Shown here: piece by piece, positions 34,075 to 43,086 of the stretch | Layout: each line of letters begins with the position of its first letter | How positions within the stretch are numbered: position 1 is the stretch's first letter | From: Tropicimonas sp. IMCC34043 | Lineage (GTDB): Bacteria; Pseudomonadota; Alphaproteobacteria; Rhodobacterales; Rhodobacteraceae | Direction of reading: 5' to 3' | Length of the DNA: 64,000 nucleotides | Assembly: GCF_003390845.1 (NCBI RefSeq) | Contig: NZ_QMEK01000002.1 | Span: 310,001 to 374,000 of the forward strand | Notes under the pieces: model-generated | Told to the model about the DNA's origin: nothing | What the model saw: only the letters and a program-made list of their open reading frames with translations | Databases searched by the model: none | Made by a program: the position numbers and the translations under genes

Positions 34075-35177
34075 TGCTGCGTTGCCTGATCATGCTCCTG
34101 CTCCTGCAACTTGCTGCCGTTCCGACACCGGCCGCCCCGATCCGGATCAAGGATCTGGTCGAGTTCGATGGCGTACGCGGCAATGACCTGGTCGGCTACG
34201 GGCTTGTCGTTGGACTGAACGGGACCGGCGACGGCCTGCGGAATTCTCCGTTCACCGAACAGATCATGGCAAGCTTGCTGGAACGGCTGGGCGTCAACGT
34301 GTCAGGCGAACAGTTTCGTGCGAAGAACGTCGCTGCTGTCTTTGTCACTGCGGTCCTGCCGTCATTCTCCCGCTCGGGGAGCCGTATCGATGTCTCGGTC
34401 TCGGCTATCGGTGATGCAAACAGCCTAATGGGCGGAACTCTCATCATGACCCCGCTGACGGCGGCCGACGGGCAGATCTATGCCGTTGCGCAAGGCACGT
34501 TGATCGCCAGTGGCGTCACCGCGCAAGCCGACGCTGCCAGCGTCACAACCGGGGTTCCGACGGCAGGTGTCATTCCGGCCGGCGCCCGCGTCGAACGCGA
34601 GATCGATTTCGACTTTGGCGCGCTGGAGACCATTCGCCTGGCGCTGCGGGATCCCGATTTCACAACGGCAGGTCGGATCGAGGCGACCATCAATCGCTCG
34701 CTTGGCCGTCCGGCGGCCCGCATGCTTGACGCCGGTACCGTCGAACTCGACGTGCGCACGGCAGCGTCGGGATCGCCCGCCCGGGTTGTCGGGCGGATAG
34801 AAAACCTCCAGGTCGAACCCGAGCGTCGCGCCAAGGTCGTGGTGGACCAACGCTCGGGTACGATCGTGATGGGCGATGACGTGCGGATCTCGCGTGTTGC
34901 CGTCTCGCAGGGCAACCTCACACTTCGCATCGAGGAGGCACCTGTGGCGGTGCAGCCGAACCCGTTCGCTCGGGGCCAGACCGTGGTCCTCCCCAGGTCC
35001 ACGGCGTCGATCCAGGAAGATCCCGGCATCGGGCTGGCCGAAGTGCCGGGCGGAACGTCGCTGGCCGAGGTCGTCGCGGGTCTGAATGCCCTTGGCGTGG
35101 CGCCACGCGACATGATCGACATCCTGAAGAGCATCAAGGCGGCCGGCGCGCTCCACGCCGATTTCATTGTCCAGTGA
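34074..35177 (+). CDS. flgI: Flagellar P-ring protein FlgI
   Basis: 367 residues with a signal peptide (LLLLQLAAVPTPAAP). Forms the periplasmic P-ring around the rod. Family signatures: IRIKDLVEFDGVRGNDLVGYG (shown in part), GLVVGLNGTGDGL, VFVTAVLPSF, SRIDVSVSAIGDA, GGTLIMTPL and the C-terminal LAEVVAGLNALGVAPRDMID. ATG 34074 in a TGATG overlap with flgL is preferred over GTG 34071. It ends the rightward operon. Confidence 0.95.
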   Translation: MLRCLIMLLLLQLAAVPTPAAPIRIKDLVEFDGVRGNDLVGYGLVVGLNGTGDGLRNSPFTEQIMASLLERLGVNVSGEQFRAKNVAAVFVTAVLPSFSRSGSRIDVSVSAIGDANSLMGGTLIMTPLTAADGQIYAVAQGTLIASGVTAQADAASVTTGVPTAGVIPAGARVEREIDFDFGALETIRLALRDPDFTTAGRIEATINRSLGRPAARMLDAGTVELDVRTAASGSPARVVGRIENLQVEPERRAKVVVDQRSGTIVMGDDVRISRVAVSQGNLTLRIEEAPVAVQPNPFARGQTVVLPRSTASIQEDPGIGLAEVPGGTSLAEVVAGLNALGVAPRDMIDILKSIKAAGALHADFIVQ

Positions 35178-35636
35178 GTGCGGCGCGTCGGGCGGAACGG
35201 GGACTACGAATGAATGCCGTGTGCGGGCTCGGGCAAGCTTCACAGGACCAGGCTGTGAAACGGGAAGTGCTGTCGACGGTACGCTTCAGACGGCTCCGGG
35301 AGCGCCAACGGCGGCATGATCTTGGCTGTCGGATCGTGCGCTCGCCGGGTCCGGCACAGCCGCCAGCTTTGTAACGGCAAACACAAAGACATGATCGTGC
35401 AGGCATTTCTCCGCGAACAGCTAAAACCGTCGCTGGACCGACTTGTTCGCCCCCGAATGACGCAGGACCTGACGTGGACAGGCGTTGAGGCCGGACACCG
35501 GCGCTTCGGCCGCACGATGCAGGAGACAGCATCGCAATGGAGGGATGCAGGAGTTCAGGTCGGCCACCGACAGCATTAGCAGCCGCTCTGTGGCGCCGGG
35601 GCTGCTGGACCGCGACGTTGCGGCTGACCAGAAAGG
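35178..35636. other. Gap between convergent flgI and the FliJ-like gene, no gene recognised
   Basis: 459 bases with only short, Arg/Ser-rich open frames on both strands. Nothing resembles CheL/FlgJ-type rod-binding protein, which often follows flgI in related genomes. No clear hairpin terminator was identified. The gap is long for convergent genes in such dense DNA and may be a decayed gene. Confidence 0.4.
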
Positions 35637-35993
35637 TCAGCGACGATGACGGGCCAGTTCGCAGACCGCCCGGTGCTTGCCGAAAGCCAGCCGCGCTGCC
35701 GCCCGCTCCTGTGACAGCTCGGCGCGTGCCCGCGCCAGCCGACCATTCAGGTTACGGCACTCGGTTTCGCTCCATTTCAGCCACCGGCTCAACGAATGCA
35801 GATGGCCATGATCCAGATTGGCGGCTTCTCCCAAAGTCTCCAGCGCATGCCTCTGTTCCGTCCGGAGGGCGTCGATCGTCGCGCAAAGTGCCTGCTCGGC
35901 TTCTGCCGCTTTCTGAAGCTTCTCGCTGCGGGCAAGCCACAGCGCTTCGGTGATCTGCGAGAGTCGTGCGAGGGTCTTTGGCTCGTTCTTCAT
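35637..35993 (-). CDS. FliJ-like small coiled-coil protein
   Basis: 118 residues, nearly all helix: LARLSQITEALWLARSEKLQ, AEAEQALCATIDALRTEQRH, RWLKWSETECRNLNGRLARA. Size, charge pattern and position at the end of the flhA-fliR-flhB operon suggest a FliJ-like export chaperone or general flagellar coiled-coil factor, but sequence alone does not prove it. ATG 35993 is used; a TTG at 36002 nearer the flhB stop is also possible. Confidence 0.6.
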   Translation of the reverse strand: MKNEPKTLARLSQITEALWLARSEKLQKAAEAEQALCATIDALRTEQRHALETLGEAANLDHGHLHSLSRWLKWSETECRNLNGRLARARAELSQERAAARLAFGKHRAVCELARHRR

Positions 35994-36005
35994 TTCGGGC
36001 AATCT

Positions 36006-37094
36006 CTAGGGTGTCATGCGTCGACGCGCGCGCGCCCGCATCTTTTCGGCAAAGCGGATGGCCACGGCGACCGGGCCGAAATGTGTGGCCTCGATCTGCG
36101 CGCCGACCTCGGTCGTTGCATAGAGGCCGCGGGCTGTTGGCGGATCGCGGTGGATCGGAACGCCGGCTTCCATCGCGATCTCGCGGATCCGTGCGGCCAT
36201 CGCGTCCACGCCCTTGGCAACGCAGACAGGCGGTCCAGAGAAGGAACGGTTCCATTGCAGCGCGACGGCGTAGTGTTGAGGGTTCACGATGATGACGCTG
36301 GCCGTCGGAACGTCCGCGAGCATCGAGTTCAACGCGATTTCCTGCGCTCTGCGCCGGCGCGCCTGTTTCATGTAGGGATCGCCTTCGGCATCCTTGGCCT
36401 CGTCGCGCAACTCCTTGAGCGACATCCGGTTCCGATCGAGATGCTGACGATGTTGCCAGAACAGATCGAGCCCGCCGATCAGCCCGGCCAGCAGAACCAC
36501 CAGTCCCAGGAACTGCACCGCAAGTTGTCCCAGAAGGCGTGCAATGGTTCCCGGCTCGTCAACCATGGAGGCAGCAATGTCGGCGCGCCGGGAATAGAGG
36601 AAATAGGCCAGTGCGGCAGAAATGACGATGAGCTTTGCCAGGCTCTTGAAGAACTCGAACAGGCCGTTCTTGCCGTACTTGTTCCTGGCATTCTGAAGCG
36701 GCGAGATACGAGAGAGTTTCACCTGGAGTTTTGACGGGGTGAAGATCAGGGCGCGCTGGGCAACCAGACTGACCAGCACCAGAAGCGCAGGAACCGCAAA
36801 TACTGGCAGCAGCGTCATGCCGAGCCAGGACAGAAACTGGGTGACCGGAAGCCCCCCTGATCCCGGGACCGGGCGGTCGCTGAGGCGATCGGGTTGGGAG
36901 AGGATCATCATGCCGGCGTCGCCAAGCCGGGTTACCACCCATTGGCCGCCGAACGTCGCGACGAAAAAGAAGCCGGAATAGGCGATGGCGGTGGAAAGAT
37001 CGGCGGATCTGGGGATTTCTCCCTTCTCTCGCGCATCGTCGAGCTTTTTCTGGCTCGGCTCGTGCTGTTTGTCTTCCTGGTCCTCGTCGGCCAT
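36006..37094 (-). CDS. flhB: Flagellar export switch protein FlhB
   Basis: 362 residues. Membrane component of the flagellar type III gate that switches substrate specificity. The N-terminus (EPSQKKLDDAREKGEIPRSA) is typical, followed by four membrane helices, SPLQNARNKYGKNGLFEFFK and the linker DRNRMSLKELRDEAKDAEGD. The self-cleavage motif reads NPQH at 271-274 (NPTH in most homologues), in VIIVNPQHYAVAL. ATG 37094 overlaps the fliR stop as TGATG. Confidence 0.95.
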   Translation of the reverse strand: MADEDQEDKQHEPSQKKLDDAREKGEIPRSADLSTAIAYSGFFFVATFGGQWVVTRLGDAGMMILSQPDRLSDRPVPGSGGLPVTQFLSWLGMTLLPVFAVPALLVLVSLVAQRALIFTPSKLQVKLSRISPLQNARNKYGKNGLFEFFKSLAKLIVISAALAYFLYSRRADIAASMVDEPGTIARLLGQLAVQFLGLVVLLAGLIGGLDLFWQHRQHLDRNRMSLKELRDEAKDAEGDPYMKQARRRRAQEIALNSMLADVPTASVIIVNPQHYAVALQWNRSFSGPPVCVAKGVDAMAARIREIAMEAGVPIHRDPPTARGLYATTEVGAQIEATHFGPVAVAIRFAEKMRARARRRMTP

Positions 37095-37864
37095 CACGGC
37101 ATTCCCAGCGGATCTGTCAGGGCGGCATCGAGCGCAGCCATCCAGATTTGCAGCATGAAGGGCGCCAGCAAGGCCAGCATGGCAAGGCTTGCGCCGGTTA
37201 TAGCCGGAGCGCCGATCAGCACGACCATCAGTTGCGGCATCGCGCGGTTTATGGCGCCAAGGGCAAGGTTGTAGATGAAGGCTGCAATGACGAAGGGAGC
37301 CGCGAGCGAGAACGCGAGGGAGAAGGCCTGGCCCGTCTTGGCGATGTCGAAGTCCGCCAGGGTGTCAGGGCTGAGCAACTGCCCGAGCGGGACCACTTGA
37401 TAACTGTTGACGAAGGCTTCGGCGATGCGCACGTGCAAGCCGGAAATTGTGGCGAGGGCAAAGCCGGAGATCACCAGAACATGGCCGAAGGCCGGCAACG
37501 GTTCGGTCGCGGCGCCCCCCAGGAGTTGCGAAAGCGAGGTCGATTGCGCGGCGATCGAGCCGGCGATCTGAAGTGCCATGACGAGAAGGCGCAGCGCGAG
37601 ACCGAAGACAAGGCCGACCAGCGTCTCGGTGCCGAGCAGTCTGACGAAACCCGATGGCTCCATTGGCATGGGCGCCGCCGCGACCGCCGGCGCCACGACG
37701 GCGGTGAACGCCAGCGCAACCGCCAGGCGGATGCGCACCGGGATCATCCGCTCGCTGAAGGCCGGCAAAAGCGCCATCGCGGCGCCGATGCGCAGAAATA
37801 CGCTCGCCGCTTCCAGCAGGCTGGTCCCGCCGAGATCGAGCAGCGTCTGAAACGCGTCAATCAC
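37094..37864 (-). CDS. fliR: Flagellar export gate protein FliR
   Basis: 256 residues with about six membrane helices. The start is GTG 37864, overlapping the flhA stop (GTGA); a much longer upstream frame lies inside flhA and is rejected. Recognisable features are VFLRIGAAMALLPAFSERMI, PVRIRLAVALAFT, the helix LLGTETLVGLVFGLALRLLV, INRAMPQLMVVLIGAPA and a hydrophobic end (LLAPFMLQIWM). It assembles with FliP and FliQ as the export gate; fliP is at 48132 and fliQ is not in the window. Confidence 0.93.
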   Translation of the reverse strand: MIDAFQTLLDLGGTSLLEAASVFLRIGAAMALLPAFSERMIPVRIRLAVALAFTAVVAPAVAAAPMPMEPSGFVRLLGTETLVGLVFGLALRLLVMALQIAGSIAAQSTSLSQLLGGAATEPLPAFGHVLVISGFALATISGLHVRIAEAFVNSYQVVPLGQLLSPDTLADFDIAKTGQAFSLAFSLAAPFVIAAFIYNLALGAINRAMPQLMVVLIGAPAITGASLAMLALLAPFMLQIWMAALDAALTDPLGMP

Positions 37865-39951
37865 GACGGGACGACCCCGACCATGGAGGGACGTGCATCG
37901 AGCCCGATTTCCTCGAAGGACAGCACCGGCACCTGGATTCCCTTGGCCGCGAGCACCGAGGTCAGGAACCGCCGGCGCTTGCCCGAGGTGACGATTGCCG
38001 GATGGACCCCGCTCTCGGCCGCTTTCGACAGCTTGTCGGCAACGCCCGCAGCGAGCCGTCCGAAGTCTTCGGGCGGCAGCGCGACATCGGAATTCTCGCC
38101 CGATCCCTGGATCTGATAGCGCTCGAACCGGTCTTCCCATTCCGAGGCGAGTTGCAAAAGCGGGAGCGTCCCGTCCTCGCGCCGGATCTGGGAGATAATC
38201 TGGAAGCCGAGCCTTTGACGGACATATTCGCAGATCGTCTCGGGGTTGGTGTAGCTGCCGCGTGCCTCGGCAATCGTCTCGAGGATCAGCGGCATGTTTC
38301 GGATCGACACGCGTTCCTCGAGCAGAAGGCGCAGGACGGCGAGGAGGAGATCGACGGGGACACGGTCTGGCACCAGTTCATCGATCAGCTTGCGATTGGC
38401 TTCGGCCCGTGCCGGATCGGACAGGTTGGTCAACTCGCCCAGCAACCGGCGCAACGCCTTGAGCGTCATCAGGCGCGGGAAGCTGCGTTTGACGACCTCC
38501 AGAAGGTGGGTCGCGAGAACCTCGGCGGGCGTGACGATGGTGATCCCGCCGAGCGCCGCGGCCTCGCGGTCGGTACCCGAGATCCAGCGCGCGGGGGCAC
38601 CATAGACGGGTTCGGCAACATCCTCGCCGGGCGGAAGGTCGTCGCGCGCGCCGGTTGCCAGCGCCAGCAGCCCGTCCGGGCGCAGCCGTGCCTTTACCTG
38701 GGCCACGCCGTGGATCCGGATCACGTAGGTGCCGGATGGCAGAGCGGGATCGTCGGTCAGCCGGACCTCGGGCAGGATCAGGCCGTAGGACGAGGCGACA
38801 TGGGTCCGCATGTTCGCAATTCGGGTATCGAGGCCGGTCGCGGGGTCGAGAACCATCGCGACGAGATCGGGCGAGAATTCGAGGTGGATGTCGTCGAGAT
38901 CGAGAACGTCGCCGATCGGTTTGGTGCGCGGCGTGGGCGCCGCGGCGGTCCGTTCGGCGGCATCGGCCGATGTCCTTTCCCGTGCCTTGCGATAGCTGAG
39001 ATAGGAGGCGCCGATCAGAACCGCGGCCCCGGTCACGAAGGGCAGGAAGGGAAAGCCCGGGACCAGCGCGAAGATCAGCATGAGGAAGCCGACGGTCGCC
39101 AGCGCCGCCGGATGACGCCCGAACTGCGCCAGGATGGCAAGGTCGCTGGCGCCCTTTTCGCCGCCGCGCGCCAACAGCAGGGCCGCCGCGACCGAAATGA
39201 TGACGGCCGGGATCTGCGAGACCAGCCCGTCCCCAACGGTGAGGATCGCATAGGTCTCGAGCGCGCGACCGATCGGCATGTGATGGACGAACAGTCCCAT
39301 GACGAGGCCGACGATCAGGTTGAGCAGGGTGATCAGCAGCCCGGCGACGGCATCGCCCTTGACGAACTTCGACGCCCCGTCGAGCGAGCCGAAGAAATTC
39401 GTTTCGGCCTGTTCCTTTTCGCGCCGCGCGCGCGCCTCTTCGTGGTTGATGGCGCCGGCCGACATGTCGCTGTCGATGGCAAGCTGTTTGCCGGGCATCC
39501 CGTCCAGCGCGAAGCGCGCGCCGACTTCGGCCATTCTGGCCGCGCCCTTGGTGATGACGATGAAATTCACGATCAGCAGCACCCCAAAGACCACGAGGCC
39601 CAGGAAGACGCTGCCGCGCATCACGAACATTGCGAAGCCCTGAATCACGGTGCCGGCCGCTGCCGTGCCGGTGTGCCCCTCGCCGATGATGAGCTTGGTC
39701 GAGGAGACATTGAGCGACAGCCGCAACATCAGCGAGGCCAGAAGCACAGTGGGGAAAGACGAGAAGTCGAGCGGCTTTTCGATGAACAACGTCACGGTGA
39801 AGATCAGGATGGCCAGTCCGAAGGACGTGGCAAGACCGACATCGAGAACCCAGGCCGGCATCGGCAGGATCATCATGATGATGACGGCCATCAGCGCGAC
39901 GGCGAACAGAACCGTTGGGTTGACGTGCTGGCGGAGGGCGGAAATGTTCAT
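37861..39951 (-). CDS. flhA: Flagellar export gate protein FlhA
   Basis: 696 residues. N-terminal half of eight predicted helices with the FHIPEP signature region (FVMRGSVFLGLVVFGVLLIV, ITKGAARMAEVGARFALDGM, GKQLAIDSDMSAG), then a linker and a large cytoplasmic domain that docks export substrates (VTPAEVLATHLLEVVKR, VPVDLLLAVLRLLLEERVSI, SFEEIGLDARPSMVG). ATG 39951 (MNISALRQHVNPTVLF) gives the family N-terminus; an upstream frame to 40056 lies in sltF. It is four bases from the sltF stop. Confidence 0.96.
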   Translation of the reverse strand: MNISALRQHVNPTVLFAVALMAVIIMMILPMPAWVLDVGLATSFGLAILIFTVTLFIEKPLDFSSFPTVLLASLMLRLSLNVSSTKLIIGEGHTGTAAAGTVIQGFAMFVMRGSVFLGLVVFGVLLIVNFIVITKGAARMAEVGARFALDGMPGKQLAIDSDMSAGAINHEEARARREKEQAETNFFGSLDGASKFVKGDAVAGLLITLLNLIVGLVMGLFVHHMPIGRALETYAILTVGDGLVSQIPAVIISVAAALLLARGGEKGASDLAILAQFGRHPAALATVGFLMLIFALVPGFPFLPFVTGAAVLIGASYLSYRKARERTSADAAERTAAAPTPRTKPIGDVLDLDDIHLEFSPDLVAMVLDPATGLDTRIANMRTHVASSYGLILPEVRLTDDPALPSGTYVIRIHGVAQVKARLRPDGLLALATGARDDLPPGEDVAEPVYGAPARWISGTDREAAALGGITIVTPAEVLATHLLEVVKRSFPRLMTLKALRRLLGELTNLSDPARAEANRKLIDELVPDRVPVDLLLAVLRLLLEERVSIRNMPLILETIAEARGSYTNPETICEYVRQRLGFQIISQIRREDGTLPLLQLASEWEDRFERYQIQGSGENSDVALPPEDFGRLAAGVADKLSKAAESGVHPAIVTSGKRRRFLTSVLAAKGIQVPVLSFEEIGLDARPSMVGVVPS

Positions 39952-39955
39952 GGGG

Positions 39956-40714
39956 TCATCGAGCCATTGGTGTCGCAGAGGCGAGGGTAAAGTCGGTGCG
40001 GCGACCGGGGGGAACGAGAGACCCAAGACGGTGACGCCCGGCCTGTTCCTCGACAAGGGGGATGCGGTTGAGATGGGCCAGCAGCGGGCCGGGTGGGGGA
40101 GCCGGATCCTCGGCCGGCGCAGGCTGCCGTTCGGGCGGTGTGTCCGCCGGGTTCAGAAAGTGCTTCAGCCGAGCGAAATAGGGTTCGGAAAAGGCCGGGT
40201 TGCGGGAGTGATAGGCCTTTGCGGCCGCTTCCCAGCTGCCAAGTTCTTCGTGCAGGCGCAGAAGGAAGGCCGCTGCATACCGCGTATTGCCGGCGGGGTC
40301 GAACATGGCATCGACAGAGGGGAAATTACGTCGGTGCCAGCGATAGTTCAGCTGGAAGCAGCCGATGTCGAAGTTGAGGTTGCCGCGATCATATTCGCTG
40401 CGGGCAAAGGCGAGGGCATCGCCGCGGGTGGCGAACCAATTGCCCTGGCCGGCCGCGTTGACAGTCCAGGGCCATGCCGAGAACTCACCGCCGATCGTGT
40501 GGCCGCTTTCGGTTAGCGCGATTGCACGAAGAACGTTTTCCGGGACGCCCGTTTCGGCAGCGGCGACTTCGGCCCAGCGAAGGCAGGGATTGACGGATGC
40601 GCCGGCCCCGAGCCCGCCGCAGATACAGGCAGACGACACGGCAAGCGCCAAGATGCCTTTCACTGTCAGTCGCCCACGGTCGGCAATCCGCCATTGGCCT
40701 CGGTGCCTGCGCAT
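39956..40714 (-). CDS. sltF: Flagellar lytic transglycosylase (SltF-like)
   Basis: 252 residues with an N-terminal hydrophobic signal (ILALAVSSACICGGLGAGAS). An SLT domain covers about 45-175: the catalytic Glu lies in AIALTESGHTIGG, followed by FDIGCFQLNYRWHRRNF and AAAFLLRLHEELGSWEAAAKAYHS (in parts). The Pro-rich C-terminal tail matches the layout of SltF, which opens the peptidoglycan for the flagellar rod in Rhodobacter, where FlgJ lacks a muramidase domain. It lies just upstream of flhA. ATG 40714 has AGAAAGG upstream. Confidence 0.85.
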   Translation of the reverse strand: MRRHRGQWRIADRGRLTVKGILALAVSSACICGGLGAGASVNPCLRWAEVAAAETGVPENVLRAIALTESGHTIGGEFSAWPWTVNAAGQGNWFATRGDALAFARSEYDRGNLNFDIGCFQLNYRWHRRNFPSVDAMFDPAGNTRYAAAFLLRLHEELGSWEAAAKAYHSRNPAFSEPYFARLKHFLNPADTPPERQPAPAEDPAPPPGPLLAHLNRIPLVEEQAGRHRLGSLVPPGRRTDFTLASATPMAR

Positions 40715-40800
40715 ATGGAAACCTTTCTGGTCACTCCACTCAAATAGCGCGCTTCCCTTTATCCGCCGTTACCGCGGGATCGGCCTTGGCGCTCTTCACG

Positions 40801-43086
40801 TCAGTCGCCGCTGACACCGGTCTCGCTCAGCAGCGTGGCGATCACTATCCGCAGATCGCTGCTGCGCGCGAGCAGCGTACGTCCGGCGGCAAGGCTCGGA
40901 CGCTGACTGTCAAAGCCTCCGAGGGGCACGGGTGTCCCGGTTTCGATACTGCTGCCGGGGTCCGTGTCGATGCCCGTTCGCGGGCCGGCGTTGTCCGGGC
41001 TTCCGCCGAGGTCAATGGCGGCACTGGCGGTGCCGGCAGCGGTGCCGTTCTTGTTCTCGCGCCATGCCATGAAGCCCCGTTCGCCGTCGGAGCCGAGCCG
41101 GGCGATCGCCTCGGCGTCGGCCGATAGCCAGGCGGCGCGGGCTGCCGGTTTGAGACGATCGACGCTTTCAAACAACTCTGTCGCCTTCTCGTAGCTGCCG
41201 AGCCGCAGCAGGGCTTCAGCCCGAAGTTCCCGGCTTTCCGGGTCGGCCTCGCCGGCAAGAAGCGACAGCGTCATCGCTGGATCGCCTTTCATCATGGCGG
41301 CGCGAGCCCGCAGTTGGCGAATATCGACCGCATCGGTATCGCGAAAAGGGGCAAGAAGGCGGTCGGCCTCGTCCGGAAGGTCAAGTGCCAGAAGCCGTTC
41401 CGACGCCGCGGCAGCGGCATCTTGCGACAGGTGCTCGACCCGGCGATTTCGCACCAGCCATTCGGTCGCGACAAGCAGGCCGATATCATCCTCGGTTTTC
41501 GCGCCATTCAGGAAGATCGCGGAAAGGATACGATCCGTTCGGGGGCTTTCCGGAAGGATTTGGTCCAGCGCCATGAAGTCGGCGAGCGCGCCTTTGAGAT
41601 CGCCGATCTGTGCCCGCCCGGGTACGGCCTGTTCGAGCAGGTCGACCGAGAGATCGGAGGCGCCCCCCTCGAAAGCGAGGCTTTCGGCCAGAACGACCAG
41701 GTCCTCGGTCGTCGTTCCTGCCGCGGTCCGGCGCCGCAGCAGTTCGACAAGGGCCGGCCCGGTCTCGACCCCGGCCGTGGAAAGGATCGATTCGAGTTCC
41801 GCCTGCTCGATCGCCGGCGATGTGCGGGTCATCCCGGTCTGTGCGTCCAGGACGACGAGGTCTGCCGTGGGGGCGCCGAGTGTCCGTGCGGTGGCATCAC
41901 GCACCGAGCGGGCGACATTCACGTCCCCGGACGCATGCAGACGCCTGGCCAGGATCGGTCCGAGGTGACCGCGCAGATCTGGCGGCAACCGGAAGAACCA
42001 CTGCTGGAGCGCGTCGGTGTCGCGGTCGAAGGCAGCGGCCCGGTCGCCCTGCGCCAGAACCGCCCAGAGGGCATAGGGACCATCGCAATCCGCGATGCGA
42101 ACGAGCGGTGTTGCGTCGTCGGCCTGACCCTTGTCCATGATCTGGGCGACTGCGGTCAGGATGTCGGGGTGCGCGACAGCCCCCGGGAATTCGCGAATCA
42201 CCGCTTCGGCCTCGGCGCCGAAGCCGAAGCGCAGGTAGGCCTTGGCCAAAGCTTCGATCCCGGCCGGATCCGGACGATCCAGTGCATCGACGACGCCGGA
42301 GCGGGCCATGGCGATGGACAGGGAGGTATCGTCCGACCCGGCCCAGTTCGAGGCGTCGAGATAATACGGATCGGGACAGGCCGGGGACGCAGCGAGGACA
42401 GCCGCATTGCTCAGTCCGGGCAGAGCCGAGTCGATAACCGTGTGGCTGCGCAGGTGCACCCAGGCATCGGGATCGAACCTTGTCGCCGGAGATGCAAGGC
42501 CCGCGAGCTCTTCGAGCGAGCGCGGGGGCCCGGGGACGGGGTCGATCTCGATCAAGCCCTGAGAGGCCGCGCGACCGAGTTGCAGAACGAGCGAGTCCTG
42601 CAGTGCCTGGATCTTCTGGAGGCTCTGGGCAGGTACGGTCGGGATGGTCGGCTCGGGGCTTGCGATGGCGGGCAGGGCAGTGCCAGGCTGATCCAGGGGG
42701 AGCCGAAGGTCGGATGCAGAAGGGTCCGGGTTCGACTTGACGTCGATCGCGATGGTGTTCTTGCCAGCTTTGAACACGGTGATCAGGCAATTGCAGTCGC
42801 TTTCAAGCCGCAATGTAGCGGTGGAGCGGTTGAAGCTGACCTCCGAGATCCGGTCGCGCGGGATCCGGTCGAAGATCCGGGACAGATCGGGTGAGATGTC
42901 GCTGCGGTCGAAGCGGATGGCGAATCCGTCCCGGTCGCGGCTTTCGCTCCAGGTGACAGGGGCCTGGAAGATCAGGACGATTCGGGTGAAATCGTCGTGT
43001 TCCCCCGACAGGACCCGGACGGTTTCGCCGGCCGATGCCGACCCGAACAGGGCCAGCATCGTGGCAGCCGCAACGGCCCGTTTCAT
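40801..43086 (-). CDS. Periplasmic helical-repeat protein of the flagellar operon, unknown function
   Basis: 761 residues. Signal peptide 1-19 (ends GSASAGE). The first 110 residues are beta-rich and resemble an AMIN-type domain (VRVLSGEHDDFTRIVLIFQA, SFNRSTATLRLESD). The rest is helical repeats (IEALAKAYLRFGFGAEAEAV, LADFMALDQILPESPRTDRI, LRAEALLRLGSYEKATELFE), as in TPR or MotC-like proteins. The start overlaps the motA stop (ATGA), so a role with the stator is likely by context. MotC of Rhizobium, a periplasmic MotB partner, is a possible functional counterpart, but homology is not shown by inspection. Confidence 0.7.
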   Translation of the reverse strand: MKRAVAAATMLALFGSASAGETVRVLSGEHDDFTRIVLIFQAPVTWSESRDRDGFAIRFDRSDISPDLSRIFDRIPRDRISEVSFNRSTATLRLESDCNCLITVFKAGKNTIAIDVKSNPDPSASDLRLPLDQPGTALPAIASPEPTIPTVPAQSLQKIQALQDSLVLQLGRAASQGLIEIDPVPGPPRSLEELAGLASPATRFDPDAWVHLRSHTVIDSALPGLSNAAVLAASPACPDPYYLDASNWAGSDDTSLSIAMARSGVVDALDRPDPAGIEALAKAYLRFGFGAEAEAVIREFPGAVAHPDILTAVAQIMDKGQADDATPLVRIADCDGPYALWAVLAQGDRAAAFDRDTDALQQWFFRLPPDLRGHLGPILARRLHASGDVNVARSVRDATARTLGAPTADLVVLDAQTGMTRTSPAIEQAELESILSTAGVETGPALVELLRRRTAAGTTTEDLVVLAESLAFEGGASDLSVDLLEQAVPGRAQIGDLKGALADFMALDQILPESPRTDRILSAIFLNGAKTEDDIGLLVATEWLVRNRRVEHLSQDAAAAASERLLALDLPDEADRLLAPFRDTDAVDIRQLRARAAMMKGDPAMTLSLLAGEADPESRELRAEALLRLGSYEKATELFESVDRLKPAARAAWLSADAEAIARLGSDGERGFMAWRENKNGTAAGTASAAIDLGGSPDNAGPRTGIDTDPGSSIETGTPVPLGGFDSQRPSLAAGRTLLARSSDLRIVIATLLSETGVSGD

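Noticed and set aside
35316-35579. Open frame of 87 codons in the flgI-fliJ gap
   Set aside because: Arg-rich without domain or ribosome binding site, and competing frames of similar length exist on the other strand.
37865-38140. Upstream extension of fliR by 92 codons
   Set aside because: It lies inside the flhA coding sequence in another frame; GTG 37864 overlapping the flhA stop is the usual arrangement.
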